From JARRNE01 sp963824085 (GTDB lineage Bacteria; Pseudomonadota; Gammaproteobacteria; Chromatiales; Chromatiaceae): a stretch of DNA of 64,000 bases. Numbering within the stretch: position 1 is the first letter of the stretch; the number at the start of each line of letters is the position of its first letter. Made by a program: the position numbers and the translations under genes. Below are positions 50,679 through 60,247 of this stretch, piece after piece. The notes below the pieces were generated by a model. The model was not told the origin of the DNA, searched no databases, and saw only the letters and a program-made list of their open reading frames with translations. The stretch is taken from positions 1 to 64,000 of the forward strand of contig CAWGNT010000002.1 of the NCBI GenBank assembly GCA_963824085.1, in the 5' to 3' direction.

Positions 50679-53600
50679 ATGATCCGCCTCTTCAAGTCCG
50701 CTCTTGCCAGGACCGTCAGCTTGGGCTTGGCCGTCATGGTGGCACTGGGGGTACTCCTCGGTGCGGTGCACCTCGCCTTGCCCTTTGCAGACGTGTTTCG
50801 GTCGCAGTTGGAGAGCCGTCTGTCGGAGACACTTGGCCTCAGGGCGGAGGTCGAGCACTTCGGGCTTGGGCTGACCGGCTTCGTGCCCCGGTTGAGTCTC
50901 GTCGGCGCCAAGCTGGTGGATCCCAAGACGGGCCATATCCAGCTCAGCCTGGACCAGCTGCAGATCGACCTTGATTTGGCGGCGACGCTGCGGGCACGTG
51001 CGCCCCAGATCGACGCCGTAACCCTGGTGGGCGCCCACCTGGTCGTCAAGCAGACAGACGACGGCTTCACCGTCGCCGGCCTGGAAGGCATCCAAGGCGG
51101 CGACCCCGCGGCGATGACCTTCTTCCTCGGCAACGGCCGCTTCCTGCTCAGCAGGAGCGACATCCAGCTAATCGCCGCCCGTTCCGAAAGTCCTGTGCTG
51201 TGGTTGACGAGTGTGCGGATGCGGCTCGAGAACGCCGGCGGCAGACATCGGCTCGGGCTCCGGGGGGAGGTGTTCGGCGAGCCGGGCAGCAGCTTGCGTC
51301 TGGCAGGTGACCTTCGCGGGTCGCCGGGCGACCCGAGCGGTTGGAAGGGTGCGATGTACCTACACTGGAAGGGGGAAGATCTTGGCCGAATCGGTCAGCG
51401 GCTCCTTCCTGCCGGCTGGCACCTGCGAAGCACCGGGCTGGACATCGAGAGCTGGAGCGATTGGAGCGGCGGGGCGTTGCGCGACGTCCTCGGCAGGATC
51501 CGGCTTGCGGGCCTGGAGGCATCGCGAGGGTCGCTTGGGGAGACGGCCTCGACGCCTCGGATAGACGAGGTGAGCGGTCTCGTCCGCTGGCGGTCTGTGG
51601 ATACGGGCTGGCGTGTTGATGCCACGTCCTTGACCCTGGTGCGCGACGGCGTTCCGCGCCCGCCCGCGGACTTGAGCGTCCGCGTCGAGCCAGAGGACGA
51701 CGGCTGGAACCTCAGCGCGGGCATCAGTGCGCTTAGAATCGCCGATGGGCGAGACCTGATCGGTCTGGTTCCCGGGACCGAGCCGAGGTTGATGCGATGG
51801 CTGGCGGCGGCCCGTCCCGAGGGCACCCTGCGCGACCTTAGTCTGCGTATGGCGGCGCATGGAGCGGGTGCCTCGCGTTGGGCCGCGACCGGGGGAGTTT
51901 TCGATCTCGGCTTCGAGCCCTACGAGCGTGCTCCGGGTCTTCGTGGTGTGACCGCTCACTTCTACGCCGACGAAAGCGGCGGCAGCGCTGCCGTTCACTC
52001 TGCCGGGCTGACCTTTTCCCTGCCGCATCTCTTTCGCGAGCCCATCCGAGCTGACCGTGTGGAAGGCCGGCTTCGCTGGCGGCGGGACGTCGACGGCGGC
52101 TGGCGAATCGAGGCGCCGGAGGTCATCGCGGACAATGCGGACATCGCCACGCGTTCTCGTCTTGCGGCGGCCTTTCCCGCCGACGGCGGCAGCCCTCTAT
52201 TGGATCTGCAGGTGGATTTCCGGGACGGCGACGTCGCCGCCATTAGACGCTATCTACCGGTCGGGGAGCTCAAGCCGGGCCTGGTCCGCTGGCTCGACGC
52301 CGCCTTCGTGAGCGGCCGTGTTCCGTCGGGGACCTTCCTGCTTCGAGGCACCCCAGCCGACTTTCCCTTCCGCGGTAACGAGGGCCGCATGGAGGTGGTC
52401 TTCGGCGTGGAGGACGGCATTCTCGACTACCAGACCGACTGGCCCCGACTCGAGGAGATCGTCGGCGAGGTCATGTTCGAAAATCAGAGGTTCGAGGCAA
52501 GCGTCTCGGACGCGCGATTCCTCGAGAGTGAGGTCTCGAGCACTCGTGCCCATATCACGGACCTGTTTCACCCGGTCTCCGTGCAAGTCCGGGGCAGCGT
52601 GCGAGGTCCGTTCGCGGACGGTCTGCGCACCTTGCAGGAGACGCCACTCAAGGCGAAGCTCGGGGCACTAGCCGGCAGCTTCCGCGCGGCAGGGGCGTCC
52701 CGGATAGATCTCGAAATGGCTATCCCCTTGGGGTCGGCTGTCCCTTTGACCCTCAAGGGCCAGCTGGCATGGTCCGGGACCGCCAGCCTCGCCATCCCGG
52801 ACTGGGATCTCACCCTCTCCGACCTCGGCGGCAGCCTGTCCTTCACCGAGCAGGCCGTATCGGCGGACGACCTTTCAGCAAGCCTTTGGAACGTCCCCGT
52901 GCGAATCCGCATCGACAGCCCCAGGGAGGTCGAGGCCGGGACCGACGTCACCCGCATACGCGTCCGGGCACCACTGACCACGCGACTCCTCGCGCAGCAC
53001 TTCGCGAGCCCTTTGTGGGATCTGACTCGGGGGCAGACGAGCTGGGATCTCACCCTGGGCATTAACAACACTGATTTGGCGCAGGTTCCCCTGCCGCTCA
53101 ACTTCACCCTGAGCTCGGGGCTTGAAGGCGTCGCCGTTTCCCTCCCGGCTCCCCTCGGAAAGACGGCGCCCGAACGCAGGGCGTTGCGGGTAGCGGGCCG
53201 TCTCGCTCGCGGAGAGGGCCTCAGGGTCCAAGGGGCTTATGGCGAGCTGGGATTCAACCTCGCCTTCGACAGAGACGCCGCCAACAGCCTTGTCTTCGCG
53301 CGCGGTGCCGTGGACCTCTCCGGGCAGATCAAGTCCCTGCCCCAGGGCGATGGAGTGGACCTCAGCGGCACCCTCGCGACCCTGGATCTTGGCGCCTGGC
53401 TCAACTGGTGGGCGGGTCAGGCCGAAGGCGGGACCGCGACGAGCTCGCGCGGGGCCGCGTTACGCGGCGCCGATGTGCGGATCGCACGTGTGCAATTGGC
53501 CGACCTGGCTTGTCACGCACTTCAGCTCAAGCTTCGACGCGGGTCTGGCCGCTGGGAGGCGCGGATCGACGGCGCGGATGTCGCGGGCAGCGTGTGGGTT

Positions 53601-54659
53601 CCGGACCGCCCGCGGAATGCGCCTGTGCGGGTTCGGCTGGAACGTCTCGACCTCAAGTCCTCGCTGAGCGAGAACAGCGGCGCGGGAGAGTCCCTGAAGG
53701 GGGATGCGACCGGTGTCGATCCTCGCAAGGCCGGTACTCTGGACCTGCGCGTCGACCGGCTCCTTTGGGGCAGCAATGTGCTGGGGACGACCGCGGTGCG
53801 CGTGGAGCCGCGCACGGACGGCCTGGCATTCGCCGAGCTGTCCCTCAAGGGTCCGCTGATGACGATCGCGGGGAGCGGGAGTTGGACCAGAGACGGGACG
53901 CGCGATCGCACCGCCGTGTCCCTCAACGCCACGGGTAAGGATCTCGGGGGCTTCCTTCGGGACTTGGATCTCGACAGCGTGCTCTACAAAGCCCCGACCA
54001 AGGCCAGCCTGAGCCTCGAGTGGCCGGGTGGGCCCTTCCAGCTCGACCTCACCAGCCTGCACGGTCGGCTTGAGGCGGAGGTCGGAGCAGGCAGCCTTCT
54101 GGACGTCGAGCCGGGACTGGGCCGTGTGTTCGGGGTACTTAATCTAGGTGCGCTGCGGCGGCGCCTTGCCCTGGATTTCAGTGACATCTTCGAGCGGGGC
54201 TACGGCTTCGAGACGATAAAGGGGGCGATGACCTTCCGCGACGGCAAGGCCGTGATCGATCGCCTCGCCATCAAAGGCCCTTCTGCCAGTATCGACGTTG
54301 CCGGGAGCGCGGACCTTTCCGACCAGACCTTCGATCAGGTGGTGACCGTGACGCCCCGCATCGGCCCCGGTGTCGTTGTCGCAAGTGCCGTCGCGGGCGG
54401 GCCCTTGGTGGGGGCCGCCGTCTATCTTGCCGATCGGGTGTCCGACGGGGCGGTCGACAGGCTGGCGAGCTACCAGTATCGAATCACCGGTCCCTGGAAC
54501 GCCCCGGATATCCGGCGCGCCGGCGGCGCGGGAGGCGACGCCACCAAGTCGATGCTGGCCCCGACAGAGCCCGGAGGGGCGGCGAATCGCCCGCCGCCGG
54601 AGGAATCTCACCCGCGAAAGCGCAAAGCCCCTGAGAACCTCTTCTTGGAGGGTCATTAG
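50679..54659 (+). CDS. yhdP: YhdP family AsmA-like envelope protein
   Basis: A 1326-residue protein with one N-terminal membrane helix (about residues 12-32, SLGLAVMVALGVLLGAVHL) and a very long beta-rich periplasmic region of repeating amphipathic strands. The C-terminal AsmA_2-like domain contains TFDQVVTVTPRIGPG. YhdP and its relatives are thought to bridge inner and outer membranes and carry phospholipids. The order rng-yhdP-nitrilase-tldD is conserved. The 217 bp between rng and its ATG show no other gene. Confidence 0.95.
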   Translation: MIRLFKSALARTVSLGLAVMVALGVLLGAVHLALPFADVFRSQLESRLSETLGLRAEVEHFGLGLTGFVPRLSLVGAKLVDPKTGHIQLSLDQLQIDLDLAATLRARAPQIDAVTLVGAHLVVKQTDDGFTVAGLEGIQGGDPAAMTFFLGNGRFLLSRSDIQLIAARSESPVLWLTSVRMRLENAGGRHRLGLRGEVFGEPGSSLRLAGDLRGSPGDPSGWKGAMYLHWKGEDLGRIGQRLLPAGWHLRSTGLDIESWSDWSGGALRDVLGRIRLAGLEASRGSLGETASTPRIDEVSGLVRWRSVDTGWRVDATSLTLVRDGVPRPPADLSVRVEPEDDGWNLSAGISALRIADGRDLIGLVPGTEPRLMRWLAAARPEGTLRDLSLRMAAHGAGASRWAATGGVFDLGFEPYERAPGLRGVTAHFYADESGGSAAVHSAGLTFSLPHLFREPIRADRVEGRLRWRRDVDGGWRIEAPEVIADNADIATRSRLAAAFPADGGSPLLDLQVDFRDGDVAAIRRYLPVGELKPGLVRWLDAAFVSGRVPSGTFLLRGTPADFPFRGNEGRMEVVFGVEDGILDYQTDWPRLEEIVGEVMFENQRFEASVSDARFLESEVSSTRAHITDLFHPVSVQVRGSVRGPFADGLRTLQETPLKAKLGALAGSFRAAGASRIDLEMAIPLGSAVPLTLKGQLAWSGTASLAIPDWDLTLSDLGGSLSFTEQAVSADDLSASLWNVPVRIRIDSPREVEAGTDVTRIRVRAPLTTRLLAQHFASPLWDLTRGQTSWDLTLGINNTDLAQVPLPLNFTLSSGLEGVAVSLPAPLGKTAPERRALRVAGRLARGEGLRVQGAYGELGFNLAFDRDAANSLVFARGAVDLSGQIKSLPQGDGVDLSGTLATLDLGAWLNWWAGQAEGGTATSSRGAALRGADVRIARVQLADLACHALQLKLRRGSGRWEARIDGADVAGSVWVPDRPRNAPVRVRLERLDLKSSLSENSGAGESLKGDATGVDPRKAGTLDLRVDRLLWGSNVLGTTAVRVEPRTDGLAFAELSLKGPLMTIAGSGSWTRDGTRDRTAVSLNATGKDLGGFLRDLDLDSVLYKAPTKASLSLEWPGGPFQLDLTSLHGRLEAEVGAGSLLDVEPGLGRVFGVLNLGALRRRLALDFSDIFERGYGFETIKGAMTFRDGKAVIDRLAIKGPSASIDVAGSADLSDQTFDQVVTVTPRIGPGVVVASAVAGGPLVGAAVYLADRVSDGAVDRLASYQYRITGPWNAPDIRRAGGAGGDATKSMLAPTEPGGAANRPPPEESHPRKRKAPENLFLEGH

Positions 54660-54767
54660 CGGCCGTTGCTTGGGCCTCCTGGCTCCCAGTGGTATCTTTC
54701 AAAATCTTTCGCCGATCGAAGGACCCCGCTTAGGTTCGTCGCCGGGGCGCGAGACGAGAGTCGACCA

Positions 54768-55598
54768 ATGCCGAGCCAGAGACCTAAGGTCGCCGCCATC
54801 CAGATGGCGACCGGACCTAACGTGAGCGCCAATTTGCTGGAGACGGAGCGGCTGATCCGTGAGGCCGCCGAGGCCGGGGCGGGTCTCGTGGTGCTTCCGG
54901 AAAGCTTTGCCTTCATGGGCAAGCGCGACCAGGACCAGCTTGCGCTGCGCGAGCGCGACGGCGACGGCCGCCTGCAGGGCTTTTTGAGCAGCATGGCCGC
55001 GCGACACGGCCTGTGGCTGGTCGGGGGGACCGTTCCGCTGGAGAGCAAGGATCCCACGAAGATCCGGGGCGCCTGTCTCGTCTACAACGAGCGCGGAGAG
55101 CGAGTGGCGCGTTACGACAAGATCCATCTGTTCGACGTGAGTCTCCCGGGGACCGGGGAGCGCTACGAGGAGTCGGCCACCATCGAGCCGGGCGGAGACG
55201 TTGTTGTGCTGGACAGCCCGTTCGGTCGGCTCGGCGTGGCCGTCTGCTATGACCTTAGGTTTCCCGAGCTGTTTCGTCAGATGCTGGACAGCGGCATGGA
55301 GGTGCTCGCCCTGCCCGCCTGCTTCACGGCTCTGACGGGGAAGGCCCATTGGGAGACCCTGGTCCGGGCACGTGCGATCGAAAACTTGGCCTATGTGGTT
55401 GCGGCCGCTCAGGGCGGTTACCACATCAGCGGTCGCGAGACCCACGGTCACAGCATGATCGTCGATCCCTGGGGCACCGTGCTCGCGCAAGTTCCGCGCG
55501 GGACCGGCTGCATCTGCTGCCCCTTGGACCTGGATTTTCAGGGATCGGTGCGGCGTAACTTCCCCACCATCGAGCATCGGCGTTTGAAATGCCGGTAA
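54768..55598 (+). CDS. Nit1-type carbon-nitrogen hydrolase
   Basis: A 276-residue nitrilase-superfamily amidase with the complete catalytic triad Glu45 (VLPESFAF), Lys118 (RYDKIHLFD) and Cys160 (AVCYDLRFPE). Proteins at this locus resemble Nit1, which hydrolyses deaminated glutathione. The frame extends upstream, but the conserved start is ATG 54768 (PKVAAIQMATG). It lies between yhdP and tldD as in many gamma- and betaproteobacteria. Confidence 0.94.
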   Translation: MPSQRPKVAAIQMATGPNVSANLLETERLIREAAEAGAGLVVLPESFAFMGKRDQDQLALRERDGDGRLQGFLSSMAARHGLWLVGGTVPLESKDPTKIRGACLVYNERGERVARYDKIHLFDVSLPGTGERYEESATIEPGGDVVVLDSPFGRLGVAVCYDLRFPELFRQMLDSGMEVLALPACFTALTGKAHWETLVRARAIENLAYVVAAAQGGYHISGRETHGHSMIVDPWGTVLAQVPRGTGCICCPLDLDFQGSVRRNFPTIEHRRLKCR

Positions 55599-55711
55599 GA
55601 CGGCCTCAGTGTAACGATTCGCAGTTAGATTTCCCGAGTGCAGCGGTTGCCGCGGCGCTCCGGAGCAGCAGTCCCTTGCCAGGTCCCCGCGCGGAACGCT
55701 AACACCGAAAC

Positions 55712-57154
55712 ATGAATGACCCTATCGTCATCGCCCGCAACAGCATCCTCGCACCCGTCGGGCTCGAGAATCGAGACATCGACCGCCTCCTTGGGCAACT
55801 GCGCAGCCCCAGTATCGATGCGGCGGATATCTACTTCCAGTCGAGCCGCCTCCAGTCCTGGGTGCTGGAGGACGGCATCATCAAAGACGGCAACTTCAAC
55901 ATCGAGCAGGGAGCCGGTGTGCGCGCCGTGAGCGGGGAGAAGACCGGTTTCGCCTATTCGGACGAGCTCCAGTTTCCGGCCCTGCTACAGGCGGCCCAGG
56001 CGGCGCGGACCATCGCCCGGGCGGGGGCTGACGGGCGCGTCGAGGTGGCCAAGGTACCCGTGCCGCGCCGTCTCTATGAGCCCATGAACCCGCTGGAGAC
56101 CCTTTCCGAGGAGGCCAAAGTTGCCCTGTTGCATCAGGTCGACGAGGAGGCGCGGCGCCAGGACCCGCGGATTAAACAGGTGATTGCCAGCCTGGTTGCG
56201 GCACATGATATCGTCCTCGTCGTTGCCGACGACGGCAGCCTCACGGCGGACGTCAGACCCCTGGTGCGGCTCAACGTGAGCGTCATCGCAGAAGACGGTG
56301 ACCGGCGCGAGCAGGGATCGAGCGGCGGTGGGGCACGCCGGGATCTGGGTTATTTTCTGGAGGACGAGCGCGCCCTCGGATACGCTCGCGAGGCGGTTCG
56401 CCTCGCGCTCACCAACCTGCAGGCCACCGATGCGCCGGCTGGCACCATGACAGTGGTCCTCGGGCCCGGCTGGCCCGGCGTGCTGCTCCACGAGGCGGTG
56501 GGCCACGGTCTCGAGGGTGACTTCAACCGCAAGGGCACGTCGGCTTTTGCCGGACGTCTGGGCGAGCGCGTCGCCGCTCCAGGCGTCACAGTGGTCGACA
56601 ACGGTACCCTGCCCGGGCGCCGCGGCTCCCTCAATGTGGACGACGAGGGGACGCCCAGCCAGAACACCGTTCTCATCGAGGACGGCGTGCTGCGCGGCTT
56701 CATGCAGGACAAGCTCAACGCCCGCCTCATGGGCGTGGCTCCAACGGGCAACGGCCGCCGGGAGTCCTATGCCCACCTGCCCATGCCGCGCATGACGAAC
56801 ACCTATATGCTGGCCGGGGACAAGGATCCGCACGAGATCATTGCGTCGGTGGACAAGGGACTCTACGCGGTCAACTTCGGCGGTGGGCAGGTGGACATCA
56901 CGTCCGGCAAGTTCGTCTTTTCCGCGAGCGAGGCATACCTGATTGAGAACGGCAAGATCGGCCGGCCGGTGAAGGGCGCCACCTTGATCGGCAACGGGCC
57001 GGATGTGCTGACTCGGGTAAGCATGATCGGCAACGACCTGGAGCTGGATCAGGGGGTCGGAACCTGCGGCAAGGAGGGCCAGAGCGTCCCGGTGGGTGTC
57101 GGGCAGCCGACCCTGCGCGTGGATGGCCTCACCGTCGGCGGCACTAGTGCTTGA
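55712..57154 (+). CDS. tldD: Metalloprotease TldD
   Basis: A 480-residue TldD with the zinc motif HEAVGH at residues 260-265 and the conserved glycine-rich C-terminal half (FVFSASEAYLIENGKIGRP). TldD pairs with PmbA/TldE to trim peptides and modified peptide natural products and to degrade the CcdA antitoxin in E. coli. It is followed by pmbA, but darP (yjgA), which often separates them, is missing, and a dispersed repeat fills the 167-bp gap. Confidence 0.97.
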   Translation: MNDPIVIARNSILAPVGLENRDIDRLLGQLRSPSIDAADIYFQSSRLQSWVLEDGIIKDGNFNIEQGAGVRAVSGEKTGFAYSDELQFPALLQAAQAARTIARAGADGRVEVAKVPVPRRLYEPMNPLETLSEEAKVALLHQVDEEARRQDPRIKQVIASLVAAHDIVLVVADDGSLTADVRPLVRLNVSVIAEDGDRREQGSSGGGARRDLGYFLEDERALGYAREAVRLALTNLQATDAPAGTMTVVLGPGWPGVLLHEAVGHGLEGDFNRKGTSAFAGRLGERVAAPGVTVVDNGTLPGRRGSLNVDDEGTPSQNTVLIEDGVLRGFMQDKLNARLMGVAPTGNGRRESYAHLPMPRMTNTYMLAGDKDPHEIIASVDKGLYAVNFGGGQVDITSGKFVFSASEAYLIENGKIGRPVKGATLIGNGPDVLTRVSMIGNDLELDQGVGTCGKEGQSVPVGVGQPTLRVDGLTVGGTSA

Positions 57155-57159
57155 CCAAG

Positions 57160-57309
57160 AACCAGCGGCAGAGGAGGGGCAGCGCAGAGGGAAGCAAGAC
57201 TGGTTTGACTGGGCGGCCGATCGCCCCTCCCGCCTTTAAGCATCAGATACCGAGCTGTCCAGCGTCTCCAGACCGTTTTCTCGGTGTCCTCTGCGTATCT
57301 GTGGTCGAA
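57160..57309. repeat. CTCTGCGTCTCTGCGG inverted-arm element, copy 3
   Basis: A 150-bp element. The left arm is degraded (AACCAGCGGCAGAGG...GCAGCGCAGAGGGAAG); the right arm CTCGGTGTCCTCTGCGTATC then TGTGGTCGAAT is well kept. It begins 6 bp after the tldD stop and ends 12 bp before the pmbA start. Confidence 0.7.
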
Positions 57310-57321
57310 TTTGAAAGCTGA

Positions 57322-58695
57322 ATGATCGATTCCAAAGGGAACCAAGTGACCGAGATTGGGATAAACGACACGCGCGAGCGGCAGGCCCGGCTGGAGCAGA
57401 TCGTCGCCGATCTGCTCGCGGAGGCGAAGCGCCGCGGGGCGACGACGGCCGAGGCGGCCGCGAGCGGCGATGCGGGCCTCGAGGCGACGGTGCGCCTGGG
57501 CGAGGTGGAGACCGTCGAGCACACCCGCGACAACGGGCTCGGCATTACCGTGTACTTCGGTCACCGCAAGGGATCCGCCAGCACTTCCGACCTCAGCCCC
57601 GGCGCGGTGCGCGACGCCGTCGCCGCGGCCTGCGCCATCGCGACTCATACCCAGGAGGACCCGTGTGCCGGTCTTGCAGACCCGGAGCGGATGGCGACGG
57701 AGCTGCCGGATCTGGACCTGTATCATCCCTGGGCGCTCTCGGTCGAGGACGCGATCGCACTCGCCGTCGAGTGCGAGGATGCCGCCCGCAGCACAGACCC
57801 GCGCATCGTCAACTCCGAGGGCGCGACCGTCTCCACGCACGCAGGGATTCATGTTTACGGGAACAGCCACGGCTTCGTGGGCGGCTATCCCACCTCGCGC
57901 CACGGCCTGAGCTGCGCCGTAGTGGGTCAGGGGGGCGGGAGCATGCAGCGGGACTACTGGTGGTCCACCGCCCGCTCGGCGGAGGACCTGGACTCTGCCT
58001 CCGCGGTCGGTCGGCGCGCCGGTGAGCGCACCGTCGCCCGTCTGGGAGCCCGCCAGATCTCGACCCGCCAGGCGCCGGTCCTCTTTCGGGCGGAGGTGGC
58101 AACGGGCCTGCTGCGGAGTCTGGTGAGCGCCGTCACCGGATCGAGCCTTTACCGCCGCGCAAGCTTTCTGCTGGATCACCTGGACAAACAGATCTTTCCC
58201 GATTTCGTGCGCATCCATGAGGAGCCCCTCCTTCCCCGCGGGCTGGGGAGCGCGCCCTTCGACGGCGACGGCGTCGCGACCAGGGCCAAGGATCTCGTCA
58301 GCACAGGGGTGTTGCGCAGCTACGTGTTGGACACTTACTCCGCCTGTCGCCTCGGTACGACTACCACCGGGAACGCCGGCGGTGTGCGCAACCTGCACAT
58401 CGATATGGGGTCACTCGACCGTGGAGGACTGATTCGAGAGATGGGAACCGGTCTCCTGGTCACGGAGCTCATGGGGCACGGTATGAACCCGGTGACCGGG
58501 GACTACTCGCGCGGCGCCTCGGGTTTCTGGGTGGATAACGGCGAGATTCAGTTTCCGGTGGAGGAGATCACCATTGCCGGCAATTTGAGGCAAATGTTCA
58601 TGGGCCTTCTAGCCGTCGGCAACGACTGTGACTTCCCGGGCAGCACCCGCACCGGCTCCTGGTTGATCGACCGCATGACGATCGCCGGCGAGTGA
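57322..58695 (+). CDS. pmbA: Metalloprotease partner PmbA (TldE)
   Basis: A 457-residue PmbA/TldE, the non-catalytic partner of TldD, with segments DNGLGITVYFGHRKGSAST, FVGGYPTSRHGLSC and GTTTTGNAGGVRNLHI. It lacks the HExxxH motif, as expected. An in-frame ATG at 57322 is just after the repeat; homologues begin roughly at the same place. It closes the yhdP-tldD-pmbA gene group. Confidence 0.95.
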   Translation: MIDSKGNQVTEIGINDTRERQARLEQIVADLLAEAKRRGATTAEAAASGDAGLEATVRLGEVETVEHTRDNGLGITVYFGHRKGSASTSDLSPGAVRDAVAAACAIATHTQEDPCAGLADPERMATELPDLDLYHPWALSVEDAIALAVECEDAARSTDPRIVNSEGATVSTHAGIHVYGNSHGFVGGYPTSRHGLSCAVVGQGGGSMQRDYWWSTARSAEDLDSASAVGRRAGERTVARLGARQISTRQAPVLFRAEVATGLLRSLVSAVTGSSLYRRASFLLDHLDKQIFPDFVRIHEEPLLPRGLGSAPFDGDGVATRAKDLVSTGVLRSYVLDTYSACRLGTTTTGNAGGVRNLHIDMGSLDRGGLIREMGTGLLVTELMGHGMNPVTGDYSRGASGFWVDNGEIQFPVEEITIAGNLRQMFMGLLAVGNDCDFPGSTRTGSWLIDRMTIAGE

Positions 58696-58740
58696 GTCGT
58701 GTGCCCGGGGGATATGCAAACTGCGCCCCCTCTCAGCCGG

Positions 58741-59430
58741 CTATAGCCCTCCCACGCGGACGTAGATAAGGCAGCCGGTCTCCGAGTAAGGGGTATGCAC
58801 GCTCATGTGCGGGCTGCGAATCCAGCAGCCTGCGCCGTACGAGCCGTGCTCGTCCCTAAGCTCTCCTTCGAGCACCAGAATCTCCTCCCCGCCCCAGTGG
58901 CTGTGGCGCTGGAAGCGGGTTCCCGGCTGCCAGCGCACCAGTGCGACGTTCTCTGTATGGCCGGCCTGGGCGTATAAGGGGCGTACCGTCAGTCCTTCCA
59001 CTAGCCCTGGTCGCCACTGACCGGGATCGCGCGTGTCTTCCACCAGGCGCGGGCGGTCCTCGCCCGCGTACTGACGAAGCCGTACGAAGAGTGTGCAGCC
59101 ACTTTGCGAGCGCGGCGAGTGTCGGCTCCCGTGTGGATTGAGCAGAAAGGTCCCTTCGGGATAATCGCCGTGCTCGTCTGAAAAGACCCCGTCGAGCACA
59201 AGGATCTCTTCGCCTTCCGGATGACTGTGCGCGCGGAAAGAACCGCCGGGCACGTAGCGCACGATGCTGGTCACCGGTCCGTTCTCCCCGTCGCGCCGGT
59301 AGAGCGGTTTACGCCAGACGGTGCCGCTGGGGCTCGGCTCCCAGCTCATCACTTCCGTGTCTACCAGCACACGCGCTGAGAGGTCGGCGTTGATGTCGGG
59401 CAGTAGCTGTGGACTCTGTACGGTGACCAT
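58741..59430 (-). CDS. ChrR-like tandem cupin protein
   Basis: A 229-residue protein made of two cupin units. Each has the metal motif: first FRAHSHPEGEEILVLDGVFSDEHGDY, with zinc-type histidines and glutamate, then FQRHSHWGGEEILVLEGELRDEHGSY. Both resemble the ChrR cupin domain, but the N-terminal anti-sigma domain of real ChrR is absent, and no sigma-factor gene is adjacent. It could bind a metal or respond to oxidants. ATG 59430 begins the conserved part. Confidence 0.85.
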   Translation of the reverse strand: MVTVQSPQLLPDINADLSARVLVDTEVMSWEPSPSGTVWRKPLYRRDGENGPVTSIVRYVPGGSFRAHSHPEGEEILVLDGVFSDEHGDYPEGTFLLNPHGSRHSPRSQSGCTLFVRLRQYAGEDRPRLVEDTRDPGQWRPGLVEGLTVRPLYAQAGHTENVALVRWQPGTRFQRHSHWGGEEILVLEGELRDEHGSYGAGCWIRSPHMSVHTPYSETGCLIYVRVGGL

Positions 59431-60076
59431 TTTGTCTGGGTTGCCTCGTCGCTCGATCACATCTGTTGTGCAGGTTGCGCCCACGCGACGGGTTCTCAAG
59501 CCATGCTGCGTTCAGGGTGGAGCGCTGTCCCGGTCTGCCAGATTCTGCGAGCCGGGCCAAACGCCGCCGTTCCGTCCGCGATTTTTGCTTGCGCCTTGCG
59601 GGGTAGCTGAGCACCAGCGGTTTCTTATATTCTTCGCCCTGGGTCCGGACCGGGCATGGAGCTAGGACTACCATGACCCGGACAATCTGTCTGGTCGGGT
59701 CTCTTGCCGGGACGTGATTGGTGCTGAAGCTCAGCCACGACGCCGGGGTCGGGAACCACCGCGAATATGTTTATGGAGGCTCCTTGGGGCCGACGGACTC
59801 GCGAATCCTTACTCCGCCTCCCACGCTAGCTGAGGCTCGCCACTAGACGATTTCTGTCAACTTATGTACTAGCTCGGTTGCCTTTCCGCGCGTCTTCGGC
59901 GCCGCGCCGACAGTCACGTAGCCTGGCGATGTTCCTGCGGACACTCCTTGAGGACGAAACAAAATACTGCGTAATCCGCTACATTCTTTTCCGGCAGCCG
60001 TCTAACCATCCCGTGTGATGATCGTATCAACCTTCACTGTCCCTGAATCAGTCCATCCCGACTTGGGAGGCACCTT
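59431..60076. other. Long non-coding region upstream of the GH13 gene
   Basis: 646 bp without a recognisable gene. Around 59753-59789 a GCGAATATGTTTATGGAGGCTC stretch followed by a GGCTCC/GGGGCC hairpin weakly resembles the core of the MITE-like family. The half nearest the GH13 gene (59850-60060) is noticeably less G+C-rich than the rest of the window. No promoter is clear enough to call. Confidence 0.4.
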
Positions 60077-60247
60077 ATGAGGTCAAACGATTGGAAGGGC
60101 GTAGCGATGCTCGCCATCCTCATGCGCCACCATAGGGTACTTCCCTCCTATTGCGCGAACGTGGACTGCTGTGTTGACTCGCTGCCGATGTGGGTTGGCG
60201 GGCGCTTACGGGATAGGGGTAATCAAGTAAGAACACGTCATGAATAG
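60077..60247 (+). CDS. Possible 56-residue upstream ORF overlapping the GH13 start
   Basis: ATG 60077 has a good GGGAGG 7 nt upstream. The frame runs 56 codons and its stop lies 7 bp inside the GH13 gene, whose own ATG (60240) lacks a clear ribosome-binding site. This would allow translational coupling. The predicted peptide (beginning MRSNDWKGVAMLAIL) matches nothing I know and may be a chance frame. Confidence 0.25.
   Translation: MRSNDWKGVAMLAILMRHHRVLPSYCANVDCCVDSLPMWVGGRLRDRGNQVRTRHE

Noticed and set aside
59753..59789. Degenerate GCGAATATGTTTATGGAGGCTC core followed by a GGCTCC/GGGGCC hairpin.
   Set aside because: About a third of the core positions differ and the outer arms are absent, so it was not listed as a family member.
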